From: Bacillus sp. FJAT-47783
GTDB taxonomy: Bacteria; Bacillota; Bacilli; Bacillales; Aeribacillaceae
Reading direction: 5' to 3'
DNA length: 37,049 nt
Assembly: GCF_022808615.1 (NCBI RefSeq)
Contig: NZ_JAKZKS010000023.1
Span: forward strand, 20,908-57,956
Part shown: in pieces, positions 28,163-36,938 of the stretch
Layout of the letters: every line of letters starts with the position of its first letter
Numbering within the stretch: position 1 is the stretch's first letter
Position numbers and translations under genes: made by a program
The notes under the pieces: model-generated
Seen by the model: the letters and a program-made list of their open reading frames with translations, nothing else
What the model was told of the DNA's origin: nothing
The model's database searches: none

Positions 28163-28447
28163 ATGAAATCAACAGGTATTGTTCGTAAAGTAGATGAATT
28201 AGGACGCGTTGTTATTCCAATTGAATTACGTCGTACTTTAGGTATTGCTGAAAAGGACGCTCTTGAAATTTATGTGGATGATGATCGTATTATTTTAAAG
28301 AAGTATAAGCCAAACATGACATGCCAAGTAACCGGTGAAGTTTCTGACGATAACTTCAAACTTGCTGACGGTAAAATTATTCTTAGCCGTGAAGGTGCTG
28401 AAAAAGTTTTAGAAGAAATCCAATCTCAATTAGAAGCTTCTAAATAA
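28163..28447 (+). CDS. abrB: Transition-state regulator AbrB
   Basis: A protein of 94 residues. Residues 1-50 form the swapped-hairpin DNA-binding domain (GIVRKVDELGRVVIPIELRR); the C-terminal half makes tetramers. AbrB represses post-exponential genes during growth, including spoVG, also in this window. The ATG giving MKSTGIVRKV is used, since GAGAGGGG lies about 11 bases upstream. An ATG three codons earlier is too close to that site. It is the only conserved gene on the plus strand here and diverges from metS. Spo0A boxes and a terminator frame it. Confidence 0.96.
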   Translation: MKSTGIVRKVDELGRVVIPIELRRTLGIAEKDALEIYVDDDRIILKKYKPNMTCQVTGEVSDDNFKLADGKIILSREGAEKVLEEIQSQLEASK

Positions 28448-28473
28448 TAGTTCGAAAGTATATGCCATTTTCT

Positions 28474-28500
28474 GTCCCTCTTAAGGGACTTTTTTCTTTT
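28474..28500 (+). terminator. abrB terminator
   Basis: GTCCCTCTTAAGGGAC followed by TTTTTTCTTTT, 27 bases after the abrB stop. Confidence 0.88.
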
Positions 28501-28647
28501 AAGAAAAGTTTAAGCGCTTGAACTACCCCGACAAGCATAAGACGCTCTTTGCCTCCAATTCCTGAGGGGCTAGGTGCTTGCGCTGAACAATGAAGACTCT
28601 ATTAATCCATGAAAGCTTTATCAAAATGATATAAATTCTGACATTAA
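28501..28647. repeat. Dispersed intergenic repeat copy (7 of 7)
   Basis: It begins AAGAAAAGTTTAAGCGC and contains GAGGGGCTAGGTGCTTGCGC, GAAGACTCTATTAATCC and CTTTATCAAAATGATATAAA, ending TTCTGACATTA. It lies between the abrB and rsmI terminators. Confidence 0.8.
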
Positions 28648-28686
28648 AAAAACTAGTCATTGATTGATTTCATGACTAGTTTTTTT
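28648..28686 (-). terminator. rsmI terminator (bidirectional)
   Basis: A stem of about 13 bp (AAAACTAGTCATG region) with a 10-12 base loop is followed by TTTTTTT on either strand. It separates the convergent abrB and rsmI. Confidence 0.88.
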
Positions 28687-28687
28687 A

Positions 28688-29566
28688 TTACATATGATAT
28701 GCTTGGTACACTTCTCGTTTTGGGACATTACGGTCTTTTGATACTTGTTTAATCGCTTCTTTAGACGTAAAACCTTTTTCTATATATTGTGTCACGTGCT
28801 CATTTATGGTTAAGTTCTTCCACCAAGCTTGTTCCTCTTCAATGGCAAGAGCTTCGTTTTCGTCACACCCCTCAACAACTAAACAAAACTCTCCTTTAAT
28901 TTCATTCTGACCTGCCCACTGCAAACATTCTTCAATGGTACCTCGGATAAATTCTTCATACTTCTTCGTAAGTTCTCGAGAAATCGCCATTGAACGATTC
29001 CCCAAATAATCAAGCATTAGTTGTAATGTTTCTTTTAATCTGTGTGGAGATTCGTATAAAATAACCGTCTCTGTTCGATTTCTTAAGTGCAGTAGTTGTT
29101 TTTTCTTCACTTTTTTTTGTCGATCTAAAAATCCGAAAAAATAAAAAGGATGTGTCGAGATACCCGAAGCAATTAATGCAGTTAAAGCAGCATTAGCCCC
29201 TGGTAAAGGAATAACAGGAAAACCATGGTCAACTACTTTCTTTACCAATTCAACTCCAGGATCCGAGATGGTCGGCATTCCAGCATCACTGACTAACGAT
29301 ACTTTTTGTCCTTCTTTAAGTAGTTGGATAATTTTTACTCCACTACTTTCTTTGTTATGTTCATGGTGACTTATAATAGGTGTTTGAATGTCAAAATGAT
29401 TACATAGCTTTTTCGTTTGTCTCGTATCTTCAGCAGCGATCACATCCGATTCTTTTAATATGCGAATTGCTCTAAATGTCATATCTTCTAAATTTCCGAT
29501 TGGTGTAGGTACTAAATATAGAGTGCCTGTCATTTCATTTGATACAAAGCTTTTTTGTTGCTGCAT
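28688..29566 (-). CDS. rsmI: 16S rRNA (cytidine1402-2'-O)-methyltransferase RsmI
   Basis: A SAM-dependent methylase of 292 residues with a tetrapyrrole-methylase fold (yabC in B. subtilis). It starts TLYLVPTPIGNLEDMTFRA, and has VIAAEDTRQTKKL, LVSDAGMPTISDPG and LPGANAALTALIASG. It methylates the ribose of C1402 in the decoding centre of 16S rRNA. The ATG shares one base with the yazA stop (TAATG) and has GAGGGGGA upstream, so the two are translationally coupled. Confidence 0.96.
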   Translation of the reverse strand: MQQQKSFVSNEMTGTLYLVPTPIGNLEDMTFRAIRILKESDVIAAEDTRQTKKLCNHFDIQTPIISHHEHNKESSGVKIIQLLKEGQKVSLVSDAGMPTISDPGVELVKKVVDHGFPVIPLPGANAALTALIASGISTHPFYFFGFLDRQKKVKKKQLLHLRNRTETVILYESPHRLKETLQLMLDYLGNRSMAISRELTKKYEEFIRGTIEECLQWAGQNEIKGEFCLVVEGCDENEALAIEEEQAWWKNLTINEHVTQYIEKGFTSKEAIKQVSKDRNVPKREVYQAYHM

Positions 29567-29841
29567 TAATCATCATCCCCCTCCTGCATGTACTGTTCTT
29601 TATTTTTTCTCGATAATTTTTTAAAATAATATTCAACACTCATAGCTTCCTGCTTCGTTTCAAACCGTTTATTATAAATCAGTTTGACAGGCCTTCTTCC
29701 TCTCGTATATTTAGCTCCTTTTCCTTTATTATGCATGGCTACTCGACGTTCGAGATCATTTGTATATCCAGCATAATAACTACCATCGCTACATTCCAGT
29801 ACATAAAAATAATGACTATTTTGATCCATATAAGATTTCAT
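29566..29841 (-). CDS. yazA: GIY-YIG domain protein YazA
   Basis: A protein of 91 residues, a single GIY-YIG nuclease-like domain ([20 protein letters not shown], then [11 protein letters not shown] and the Glu in MSVEYYFKK). The UPF0213/YhbQ branch is widespread; its substrate is unknown. The ATG giving [10 protein letters not shown] is chosen because AAGGA lies 6 bases upstream. The internal ATG four codons later has no such site, and longer forms run deep into trmN6. It overlaps the trmN6 end by 26 bases and shares one base with the rsmI start. Confidence 0.9.
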   Translation of the reverse strand: MKSYMDQNSHYFYVLECSDGSYYAGYTNDLERRVAMHNKGKGAKYTRGRRPVKLIYNKRFETKQEAMSVEYYFKKLSRKNKEQYMQEGDDD

Positions 29842-30559
29842 AAATTTCCTTCGTATATTCATTTTTATCATTATAAACAATGAGTGGTGGTAGAACTTTT
29901 AAATCTTGTTTTCCACCCTTCGTTCCTTCTATTAATAGCGTATTTGCTTCCTTCCCTAACTTCGGATAGACAAATCGAATTCTTTTCGGCTCAATTTTAT
30001 AATGCCTCATCAATTCGACGATTTCCAATAAACGACCAGGTCGATGAACAAAAGCGACTTTCCCCCCTGCCCTTACTAATTGACTACTTACACGTACGAC
30101 ATCCTCTAACGTGCAGTAAATTTCATGCCGTGCTATCGCGTAATGTTCATTATTATTGATTTCCTCTTGACCAGGAGTTTTAAAGTATGGAGGATTACAC
30201 GTTACAACATCAAACTTCCCAAACCCAAGCTGTTTTGGCATATCTTTAATGTCGCCATGAATAATATTAATTTGATTACTTAATTGATTATATTCAACAC
30301 TGCGCTCAGCCATTTTGAACAGACGTTCTTGTATTTCTACACCGGTAATTTTTCCTTTCGTCCTTGTACTTAATAACAATGGAATTACCCCGTTACCAGT
30401 ACATAAATCCAGAATATTCCCTTTTTGAATCGGCATATAGACAAATTTTGAAAGTAAGACGGCATCTATAGAAAAAGAGAACACCGACGGACTTTGGATA
30501 ATTCTTAAATCCTCTGCTAGTAAATAATCAAGTCTTTCATCACCGTGTAATTCCACCAT
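29816..30559 (-). CDS. trmN6: tRNA1(Val) (adenine37-N6)-methyltransferase TrmN6-like (YabB)
   Basis: A class I SAM methyltransferase of 247 residues. The SAM motif is [15 protein letters not shown] (about 50-64) and the catalytic motif NPPYF near residue 125. B. subtilis YabB is the counterpart of the E. coli enzyme that methylates A37 of tRNA-Val; the substrate here is inferred. AAAGGA precedes the ATG. A TATAAT at 30602-30597 could be its -10 box, but no good -35 is seen. It forms an RNA-modification cluster with yazA and rsmI. Confidence 0.9.
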   Translation of the reverse strand: MVELHGDERLDYLLAEDLRIIQSPSVFSFSIDAVLLSKFVYMPIQKGNILDLCTGNGVIPLLLSTRTKGKITGVEIQERLFKMAERSVEYNQLSNQINIIHGDIKDMPKQLGFGKFDVVTCNPPYFKTPGQEEINNNEHYAIARHEIYCTLEDVVRVSSQLVRAGGKVAFVHRPGRLLEIVELMRHYKIEPKRIRFVYPKLGKEANTLLIEGTKGGKQDLKVLPPLIVYNDKNEYTKEIYEILYGSK

Positions 30560-30640
30560 GCTGCTTTTCCTTTCTACTCTTTATTACTTAATTTATATTA
30601 TAACCATTATTTTATTAGAAGAAGAGATCTTGTCTTAGCA

Positions 30641-30672
30641 AAAAGAAAAGCCTTCCATATATACGAAAGACT
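30641..30672 (-). terminator. yabA terminator
   Basis: An 8-bp stem (AGTCTTTC with GGAAGGCT, two G-U pairs) is followed by TTTTCTTTTT on the minus strand, directly behind the yabA stop. Confidence 0.78.
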
Positions 30673-30677
30673 TTTTC

Positions 30678-31046
30678 TTACTTTTTATTTAAAAATGATA
30701 AGCAGAAGAGACAATCACCATCTTTTCTTACACTTCCATAGTGTAAATTACATATATGAAACCCTTCTTGGTATAATCTCGCTAAATTATCATACCCTTC
30801 ACCGATATCAACGATGGGTTGTTTCTCTTCTCTTTTTTTCTTTCTTTTTGTTTCGTTGATTTGATTAGAAGTTTTTTCTTCAACTGGATACAATCTACGA
30901 CGAAGATTTTCATTTTCCATTTTTAAATGATTATTTTCTTCAATGAGCTCTCCTATATGTTGTTTTAATTCTCCAAGTTGGCGATAAAGGGAACCAATTT
31001 GCTCTTCTAAACTTGTTACTGATTCAAAAATCTCTTTATTATCCAC
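30678..31046 (-). CDS. yabA: Replication initiation control protein YabA
   Basis: A protein of 122 residues. The N-terminal half is a coiled coil ([19 protein letters not shown] through [12 protein letters not shown]). The C-terminus is a zinc-binding part with [20 protein letters not shown]. YabA binds DnaA and the DnaN clamp and limits re-initiation at oriC. The start is GTG at 31046-31044 behind GAGGTGG at 7 bases, giving the family N-terminus (VDNKEIFES). A longer frame overlaps ricT and is not supported. Confidence 0.95.
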   Translation of the reverse strand: MDNKEIFESVTSLEEQIGSLYRQLGELKQHIGELIEENNHLKMENENLRRRLYPVEEKTSNQINETKRKKKREEKQPIVDIGEGYDNLARLYQEGFHICNLHYGSVRKDGDCLFCLSFLNKK

Positions 31047-31077
31047 CGTGATTCCACCTCTAATCTGTGGATTTCCT

Positions 31078-31887
31078 CTATACAGCACCTTCGCTTATCA
31101 ATTCATCCCACGTATACTCCACAACACGATCTCGTTCAACTAGTTCAACTTGTAACACTCGCTCTAATATATTTAATCCTACAACTTTTCCTTTTCCATT
31201 AGGTGTATCAATCATCTCTCCAATATCAGGAAGCTGTTCTTTCGCTGTTTCATACTCATCATTTTCATATTTTAAACAGCACATTAACCTTCCACATAAT
31301 CCTGAAATTTTTGTCGGATTCAATGATAGATTTTGATCTTTTGCCATTTTAATCGACACGGGTTCGAAATCCCCTAAAAAGGTTGAACAGCATAACATAC
31401 GTCCACACGGGCCGATTCCACCAAGCATTTTTGCTTCATCACGAACACCAATTTGTCTAAGTTCAATTCTCGTTTTAAAAATAGCAGCTAAGTCCTTTAC
31501 AAGCTCACGAAAATCGACTCGTCCATCAGCTGTGAAATAGAAGATGACTTTATTACGATCAAATGTATACTCAACATCGACAAGCTTCATATCTAAGCCA
31601 TGCTCATCCACTTTCGTTAAACATACATCAAATGCTTCTTTTGCTGCTTCATGGTTTTCCTTCACAATAATTCGATCTTTGTCATCAGCTACTCGTATAA
31701 CTTTTTTTAATGGTAGTACAATATCATTTTCACCGACTTGCTTTTTCCCAACAACGACTTTTCCGTACTCAATCCCACGTATCGTTTCGACAATAACAAA
31801 ATCGTTTTTATTTATCTCAAACCCATTCGGATCAAAATAGTATATTTTTCCCGCTTTTTTAAAGCGAACCCCGACTACATCATACAA
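31078..31887 (-). CDS. ricT: RicT (YaaT), component of the RicAFT (Y) complex
   Basis: A PSP1-family protein of 269 residues. It starts [20 protein letters not shown], and its cysteines ([16 protein letters not shown], then [15 protein letters not shown]) fit the iron-sulfur cluster ligation reported for the RicAFT complex. In B. subtilis the complex promotes mRNA maturation through RNase Y, and thereby biofilm formation, competence and sporulation. The first codon is TTG (31887-31885) with AGGAGGG upstream, inside the end of holB. Confidence 0.95.
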   Translation of the reverse strand: MYDVVGVRFKKAGKIYYFDPNGFEINKNDFVIVETIRGIEYGKVVVGKKQVGENDIVLPLKKVIRVADDKDRIIVKENHEAAKEAFDVCLTKVDEHGLDMKLVDVEYTFDRNKVIFYFTADGRVDFRELVKDLAAIFKTRIELRQIGVRDEAKMLGGIGPCGRMLCCSTFLGDFEPVSIKMAKDQNLSLNPTKISGLCGRLMCCLKYENDEYETAKEQLPDIGEMIDTPNGKGKVVGLNILERVLQVELVERDRVVEYTWDELISEGAV

Positions 31888-31889
31888 AC

Positions 31890-32882
31890 TTATCCCTCCT
31901 GCAATGTTAAAACCAGTTGCTCCATTAATAACTGTGGGTTCACATTAGCTCCCAATCGCCTTTTTGCTTCCATAATTGAAACAACATGGCTTAAAGCAGC
32001 ACGCTGACTCATTTGGAGTGCCTGTTGCTTTAACATTGTCAATAAGTCTTGATACACAACATCTTGGTCAAGACTGGCTTGAATTAATATAAAATCTTTA
32101 TATAAATACAAGAGCAAATCTAATCCGCTTTCAAGTTTTTCTTTATCATTAAAAAAAGGCATCCATTGGCTGTGTATATATAGCAACACTTTGTTTTGAC
32201 GAGAATTTAATATTTCATATAATTTTATCACTTTCGTTCTCGCTTCTGCAAACCAATTGTCCTCACAAAGCTTTTGCGCTTCCTCTATACTATTCGTTAA
32301 ATGACTAGCAAGAGCAGCTAAATGAGTTGGCATCCCTTTTTCAATTAACCATTCTTTGATCTTTATTGGTGACAAAGGTTGAAAGGATATAACCTGACAG
32401 CGTGACAAAATGGTAGGTAATATTAATTGAATTTGTTCCGTCATTAATATAGCCATCGTACCATTTGTTGGTTCTTCTAAAAACTTCAATAAACTATTAG
32501 CAGCATTAGCTGTCATTTTATCACAATGGGAAATAATATAGAGCTTCCGGTTTGATTCAACACCTGTCTTTGAAAATTCCTCTTGTAGTGCTTGAATTTG
32601 CCACTTTTTTATTGAAAGACCGTCTGGTTCTATTAAATGAACATCAGGATGATTACCACTTTGAATTCTTTTACAATTCTTACATTGTTCACATGGTTTG
32701 AAATCATCACGTAAACTTTCACAAAAATAGCTTCTTGCTAATAACAAAGCAGCGTCTTTTTTTCCCGTACCTCTTTTTCCTTCAAATAAATACGCATGGG
32801 CTAACCTGTTTTTTTGAATCGTATTTTGGAAAATTTTTAGTACCCGAGGTTGATATTCAGTCAATTGCTCCCACGTTTTCAT
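31890..32882 (-). CDS. holB: DNA polymerase III delta' subunit
   Basis: A clamp-loader subunit of 330 residues. It has the P-loop GKRGTGKKDAALLLA (about 35-49), a zinc module CEQCKNCKRIQSGNHPDVH and the sensor/SRC region LPTILSRCQVISF. The C-terminal domain is helical. With DnaX and HolA it loads the DnaN sliding clamp. Its ribosome-binding site (GTGAG) is weak. It lies 14 bases behind yaaR and 2 bases before the ricT start, in the tight darA-yaaR-holB-ricT-yabA unit. Confidence 0.95.
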   Translation of the reverse strand: MKTWEQLTEYQPRVLKIFQNTIQKNRLAHAYLFEGKRGTGKKDAALLLARSYFCESLRDDFKPCEQCKNCKRIQSGNHPDVHLIEPDGLSIKKWQIQALQEEFSKTGVESNRKLYIISHCDKMTANAANSLLKFLEEPTNGTMAILMTEQIQLILPTILSRCQVISFQPLSPIKIKEWLIEKGMPTHLAALASHLTNSIEEAQKLCEDNWFAEARTKVIKLYEILNSRQNKVLLYIHSQWMPFFNDKEKLESGLDLLLYLYKDFILIQASLDQDVVYQDLLTMLKQQALQMSQRAALSHVVSIMEAKRRLGANVNPQLLMEQLVLTLQEG

Positions 32883-32896
32883 TGTACATCACTCAC

Positions 32897-33337
32897 TTAC
32901 GTATACAGGTTAATGAGAAGCCCTTTTATCTCACCAATTTTCCCTAAAATATTGACCCCTTCTTTCTCTTTTGTTAATAATTCATCTGTTAACTCTACAA
33001 GCTTTTGATCAATTTCTTCTACTAAATGAAGGGTTCGTTTATTACCATTTAAATCCCAGTTGTTCGATTCTTTTAAAGACATACCATATTCGACAGCTTC
33101 TCGAATAAATCGTTTCACTATCGTTTTAAACGTTGATAAGTCATGAACATTCATTGATCTATGCAAACGACTTCCTGCTCGTTCTAACTCTGTCATAAGC
33201 TTATTTAATTGGTCATTGTATAGCTTAGATTCCTGTTTTTGCACAAGCTCATGAAAGGGTCTTGTACTTGTTGAAGTCTTATTTTGCTTTATTTCACGTT
33301 TCGATGCTTGAGGAAGTAACAACTCACTTACTTTCAT
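32897..33337 (-). CDS. yaaR: YaaR, DUF327 family protein
   Basis: A protein of 146 residues, mostly helical and charged (STSTRPFHELVQKQESKLY, RSMNVHDLSTFKTIVKRFI, VEEIDQKLVELTDELL). DUF327 proteins are conserved between darA and holB in Bacillales; the function is unknown. There is no signal peptide, membrane segment or metal site. It lies 11 bases behind darA, so co-expression is expected. Confidence 0.92.
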   Translation of the reverse strand: MKVSELLLPQASKREIKQNKTSTSTRPFHELVQKQESKLYNDQLNKLMTELERAGSRLHRSMNVHDLSTFKTIVKRFIREAVEYGMSLKESNNWDLNGNKRTLHLVEEIDQKLVELTDELLTKEKEGVNILGKIGEIKGLLINLYT

Positions 33338-33348
33338 GTTCGTCCACC

Positions 33349-33699
<351 letters not shown>

Positions 33700-33757
33700 T
33701 TAACACGGTTCCAATTTACTAGCATGACAGAATCGATAATTCCAAATATTATCTACC

Positions 33758-33766
33758 ATTATAACA
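33758..33766 (-). promoter_or_regulatory. Extended -10 promoter of darA
   Basis: TGTTATAAT on the minus strand fits the extended -10 pattern TGnTATAAT. No good -35 box is visible. The leader would be about 75 bases. Confidence 0.5.
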
Positions 33767-33778
33767 AGAAATAAAGGC

Positions 33779-34414
33779 CTACAACATAGATTGTAAATAA
33801 GGTTTCAAGATTTCCTTTACTTCCATATATACTCTTTCAATCGGTTGATCGGCATTTACTACTTTAATCCGCTCTGGAAACATATTAATTACTTGTTTAT
33901 ACCCTTTGTATACCTCGTAATGAAAATCTAAATGTTCTAAATCAAGACGGTTTGTTTCCCTTTCTTGATTTTCCGCAATCCGTTCTAAACCTCGCTCAGG
34001 AGTAATATCAAAAAATAATGTTAAATGTGGCATAACACCATGAATCGCAAATTCATTCATTTGGAGTACATCTTTTATCCCAATACCTCGCGCATATCCT
34101 TGATAAGCTAGTGAACTATCGATAAATCGGTCACATAATACAAGCTTATTTTCTTCTAAAGCTGGGATAACCTTTTCGACTAAATGTTGCCTTCTAGCTG
34201 CGGCATATAATAGAGCTTCCGTACGAGCATCCATCGTTGTATGACTTTTATTTAATATAATTTCTCGAATTTTTTCCGAAATGACAATGCCACCCGGTTC
34301 ACGAGTTGCTACAACTGATTGGCCTTTACGTTCAAAATCATTTACTAGTTTAGATAAAATCGTTGTTTTTCCAGCCCCATCTGGACCTTCAAATGTAACA
34401 AAAAAGCCTTTCAT
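33779..34414 (-). CDS. tmk: Thymidylate kinase
   Basis: An enzyme of 211 residues that phosphorylates dTMP to dTDP. It has P-loop [16 protein letters not shown] at the N-terminus, the DR(x) substrate motif [14 protein letters not shown] and the lid region. ATREPGG follows the first strand. The ATG giving [10 protein letters not shown] has AAAAGGAG upstream and fits relatives; a reading seven codons longer would overlap yaaO. It lies 13 bases behind yaaO. Confidence 0.96.
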   Translation of the reverse strand: MKGFFVTFEGPDGAGKTTILSKLVNDFERKGQSVVATREPGGIVISEKIREIILNKSHTTMDARTEALLYAAARRQHLVEKVIPALEENKLVLCDRFIDSSLAYQGYARGIGIKDVLQMNEFAIHGVMPHLTLFFDITPERGLERIAENQERETNRLDLEHLDFHYEVYKGYKQVINMFPERIKVVNADQPIERVYMEVKEILKPYLQSML

Positions 34415-34427
34415 CTTCGTTCTCCTT

Positions 34428-35858
34428 TTATTCATATATTAATATAGTATTATCTCGCAAACTGCTTCCACCTTGTATCTTTACATTCATTTGAAGCAAT
34501 GCTTTCATTTGCACAATATGATCGTTTGTAATTCTTTCACCTATCATCAGTAATGGGATGCCAGGAGGATATGGAATAATCATTTCTGCGCAAAGATTTC
34601 CCACTGCTTCATGTAATGAAACATATCGTTTATTTCTTTTCTCTAGCTCCTTATAAGGAACACCAAGACTTACGAGAGAGTTTTGTAGAGGTATAAAAGG
34701 AACCTCCTTACCTCGCAAAGTATTTTGTATGTAAGATAACTTGTCTTCTATTTGTTTAAAGGATATACTCCTTTCATCCAGAGTCGTTAACGGTAAAATA
34801 AGTAACATATTAAAAGGATCCGCTAATTCAGGAAAAAGACTACTATCTTCAAATACTTGTTGTAAATCGTATCCTGTTAATCCCTCTGTCGAACGAGCTG
34901 TAAGTTTTAGTGGATCTTGGTTCACGTTTGAATCGTTTGATTTGACAATACGAAGACCCTTCAAGTGTCGAAAATGATCCGTAAAATGATTAATTGTTTT
35001 ATTAACCTCATCTTCTTCAAACTGCATCTTTTCCATATACGCTCTTGCTAAATCAAGCGAAGCCATAATAATATAAGAAGGGCTACTTGACTGAAGTATC
35101 GATAAATATTTTTTTACGTCCTCTTCTTTTATTAATTTACTATTAAAGTGAAGATATGACCCCATAGTCAAGGCAGGTAATGTTTTATGCGCAGATTGAA
35201 TGACAATGTCAGCACCTGCTTCAATAGCGGAAGTAGGAAATACAGAACTTACACAAAAATGTGCTCCGTGAGCTTCATCTACTAATACAGGAATGTTCCA
35301 TTGATGGGCATATTCTACAACATCATCTAGTTTTGTGTATGATAATCCGTAATAATTAGGGTTTGTTACAATTAATGCTTTCGCCATAGGGTACTGATTA
35401 ATAGCCTGCCGTACAGTTTCAACTAGAACATAAGAGGGAACTTGGAGATCTTCATCTACAACCGGTGCTAAAAAAACAGGGGTTGCCCCAGCAAGCTGAA
35501 TCCCATGAATAATAGACTTATGGCAATTTCTTTGAACAAGAACAACATCCCCTTCTTGACAACATGCCAATATCATAGCTAAATTTCCAACGGTTGAACC
35601 ATTAACTAAAAAATAAGTAGACTGTACGTCAAAAAAGCGAGCAGCTAACTTTTGTGCATCCTTAATAACTCCTTCAGGTGCATGTAGATCATCTAAATTA
35701 GTTAACTCTGTTACATCAAGTTTTAAAATTTCGTGAAAAAAAGGATGACCTTTCTCATGAAAAAATGTACCGTTCTTATGACCTGGTACATGGAAAGATA
35801 TAGGGTTTCGTTGTATATGTCGCAATAACGCATCATATAGAGGCGTGTCTATACTCAT
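34428..35858 (-). CDS. yaaO: Orn/Lys/Arg decarboxylase-family PLP enzyme (YaaO)
   Basis: A fold-type I PLP enzyme of 476 residues. It starts with [10 protein letters not shown], and has VDEAHGAHF with the cofactor Asp and [16 protein letters not shown] with the Schiff-base lysine. The C-terminal domain is ODC-type (GERITNDH). The family decarboxylates lysine, arginine or ornithine; YaaO itself has no proven substrate. The second of two adjacent starts (ATG, 35858) is chosen, with AAAGGA 11 bases away. xpaC and yaaN, which lie between csfB and yaaO in B. subtilis, are missing here. Confidence 0.93.
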   Translation of the reverse strand: MSIDTPLYDALLRHIQRNPISFHVPGHKNGTFFHEKGHPFFHEILKLDVTELTNLDDLHAPEGVIKDAQKLAARFFDVQSTYFLVNGSTVGNLAMILACCQEGDVVLVQRNCHKSIIHGIQLAGATPVFLAPVVDEDLQVPSYVLVETVRQAINQYPMAKALIVTNPNYYGLSYTKLDDVVEYAHQWNIPVLVDEAHGAHFCVSSVFPTSAIEAGADIVIQSAHKTLPALTMGSYLHFNSKLIKEEDVKKYLSILQSSSPSYIIMASLDLARAYMEKMQFEEDEVNKTINHFTDHFRHLKGLRIVKSNDSNVNQDPLKLTARSTEGLTGYDLQQVFEDSSLFPELADPFNMLLILPLTTLDERSISFKQIEDKLSYIQNTLRGKEVPFIPLQNSLVSLGVPYKELEKRNKRYVSLHEAVGNLCAEMIIPYPPGIPLLMIGERITNDHIVQMKALLQMNVKIQGGSSLRDNTILIYE

Positions 35859-35896
35859 CACTTGTATCGTCCTTTTATAGTATTTTCTTTCATTTT

Positions 35897-35905
35897 ATTA
35901 TAACA
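35897..35905 (-). promoter_or_regulatory. Extended -10 promoter of yaaO-tmk
   Basis: TGTTATAAT on the minus strand, the same extended -10 sequence as before darA, about 40 bases upstream of the yaaO ATG. The -35 box is not recognisable. Confidence 0.5.
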
Positions 35906-35928
35906 ACACAGTCAGTTTCCTATGATAC

Positions 35929-35958
35929 TAAAAAACTTGGCTGTTGTGTAGCCAAGTT
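35929..35958 (-). terminator. csfB terminator
   Basis: A perfect 9-bp stem (AACTTGGCT and complement, 7-base loop) overlaps the csfB stop codon and is followed by TTTTAG on the minus strand. Confidence 0.85.
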
Positions 35959-36160
35959 AAGAAAGTAATTGTGATGTTTTAATACGCTTTAGCCTTTGAA
36001 CGAAATATTTATACTTTAAATCATTCGTATGTGTCCGAATCATTTCCTTTTCACAATCATTACATATAAAACTGGTATAAAGATGGATTCCTATTTTCTT
36101 ATTTTGATTACAAATAATACATTCTTCTCCAACCATTGCATGATTGCCATTTGATTTCAT
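35957..36160 (-). CDS. csfB: Anti-sigma factor Gin (CsfB)
   Basis: A protein of 67 residues with a zinc finger made of CIIC (about 15-18) and CNDC (about 35-38), typical of Gin. In B. subtilis Gin is made under SigF and later in the mother cell, and inhibits SigG and SigE. The ATG giving MKSNGNHAM has GGAGGTGG upstream; the frame could be read 11 codons longer, but that would include the ribosome-binding site. It directly follows an rrn operon, as in B. subtilis. Confidence 0.93.
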   Translation of the reverse strand: MKSNGNHAMVGEECIICNQNKKIGIHLYTSFICNDCEKEMIRTHTNDLKYKYFVQRLKRIKTSQLLS

Positions 36161-36182
36161 TATTTCTCCACCTCCATCCACC

Positions 36183-36210
36183 AGTTTTGCCAAACATATT
36201 AATTGTATAC
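36183..36210 (-). promoter_or_regulatory. Candidate SigF promoter of csfB
   Basis: GTATA (36210-36206), 14 bases, GGCAAAACT (36191-36183) on the minus strand, resembling the SigF pattern GYATA / GGnnAnnnT. It lies about 23 bases before the csfB ATG. Confidence 0.5.
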
Positions 36211-36391
36211 AATATTTCGAATTAATTAATCTCTTTAAATTCTATGGGAATTTGACGATCTTCGTGTCTGTCTATATACGAAAGTCAAAATAAGGACAAT
36301 TGACATTAATTTTTATTTCGGGCAGCTTTCGTTTTCAAAAACAGGGGGAACGACTGTTTTTCTTAGGTTAATTATAGTTTGGAGGATGTTT

Positions 36392-36560
36392 TTGCGCGAA
36401 CATTGAGGGTAATTGCACCACTTTCCGTAACAATTGCACGAATCTCAAGCTTAATTGCACGAACTGCAAAATTATTGCACCACTTATCATGTATTTGCAC
36501 ATTTAATGGTGTAATTGAACTTCATATCCATTAATTGCACCAGATTTTCTTTTATTGCAC
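36392..36560. repeat. Nine-unit phased TTGCAC repeat array
   Basis: TTGCAC or a one-base variant starts at 36392 (TTGCGC), 36413, 36434, 36455, 36475, 36495, 36515 (TTGAAC), 36535 and 36555. The steps are 21, 21, 21, 20, 20, 20, 20 and 20. A preceding A or AAT is usual, and the intervening 14 bases are variable and A/T-rich. It fills most of the 448-base gap between the 5S terminator and csfB; no gene is seen there. Confidence 0.85.
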
Positions 36561-36573
36561 CGATGTTTAAAAA

Positions 36574-36604
36574 CACAAAAAAAGAACAGCTTTTGCTGTT
36601 CTTC
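36574..36604 (-). terminator. rrn operon terminator
   Basis: A perfect 8-bp stem (AGAACAGC and complement, 4-base loop, flanked by A/T pairs) is followed by a TTTTTTT run on the minus strand, right after the 5S gene. Confidence 0.92.
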
Positions 36605-36608
36605 GTTT

Positions 36609-36723
36609 GCCTGGCAGCGTCCTACTCTCACAGGGATTAATCCCAACTACCATCGGCGCTGAAGAGCTTAACTTCCGTGTTCGGTATGGGAACGGGTGTG
36701 ACCTCTTCGCTATCGCCACCAGA
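36609..36723 (-). rRNA. rrf: 5S ribosomal RNA
   Basis: About 115 bases, beginning TCTGGTGGCGATAGCG and ending GACGCTGCCAGGC on the minus strand. The ends pair (TGGTGGCG region with CGCTGCCAG), and CCCGTTCCCATACCGAACAC is the typical 5S core. RNase M5, encoded at 22615, matures such transcripts. Confidence 0.97.
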
Positions 36724-36938
36724 CCTATATTTTACGGCTTTCGATGAGCGGCGCATTTCGTTGTCACCTTCAGTCATCGGCATCCTCACGTACGGATGTA
36801 CGCTCCGGTACCTCCTCCTTCGGTTCCTAGAACTGCTTGCTCCTCAAAACCCTTTTCGCTTGTATGAAAGTCTTAAAAGAGAACATTATTCTCTCAAAAC
36901 TAGATAACACGTTTCACTGAAATCTATTCATGTATTTA
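36724..36938 (-). other. 23S-5S internal spacer
   Basis: A 215-base spacer. It contains GAGAGAATAATGTTCTC (a small hairpin), a CGTACATCCGTACG palindrome and a long-range pair CGATGA...TCATCG near the 5S end. I see no tRNA in it. It is clearly longer than the short B. subtilis spacer of roughly 50-60 bases. Confidence 0.75.

Noticed and set aside
30884-31046. Ribosomal or phage-like coiled-coil protein for the yabA frame
   Set aside because: The coiled coil together with the C-terminal Cys/His module and the position behind ricT identify YabA.
36392-36560. CRISPR array
   Set aside because: The conserved core is only 6-8 bases with a 20-21 base period; CRISPR repeats are 23-50 bases with unique spacers of similar size, and no cas gene is near.
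36677-36907. 76-codon plus-strand open frame across 5S and its spacer
   Set aside because: It runs antisense through the 5S rRNA gene; no coding evidence.
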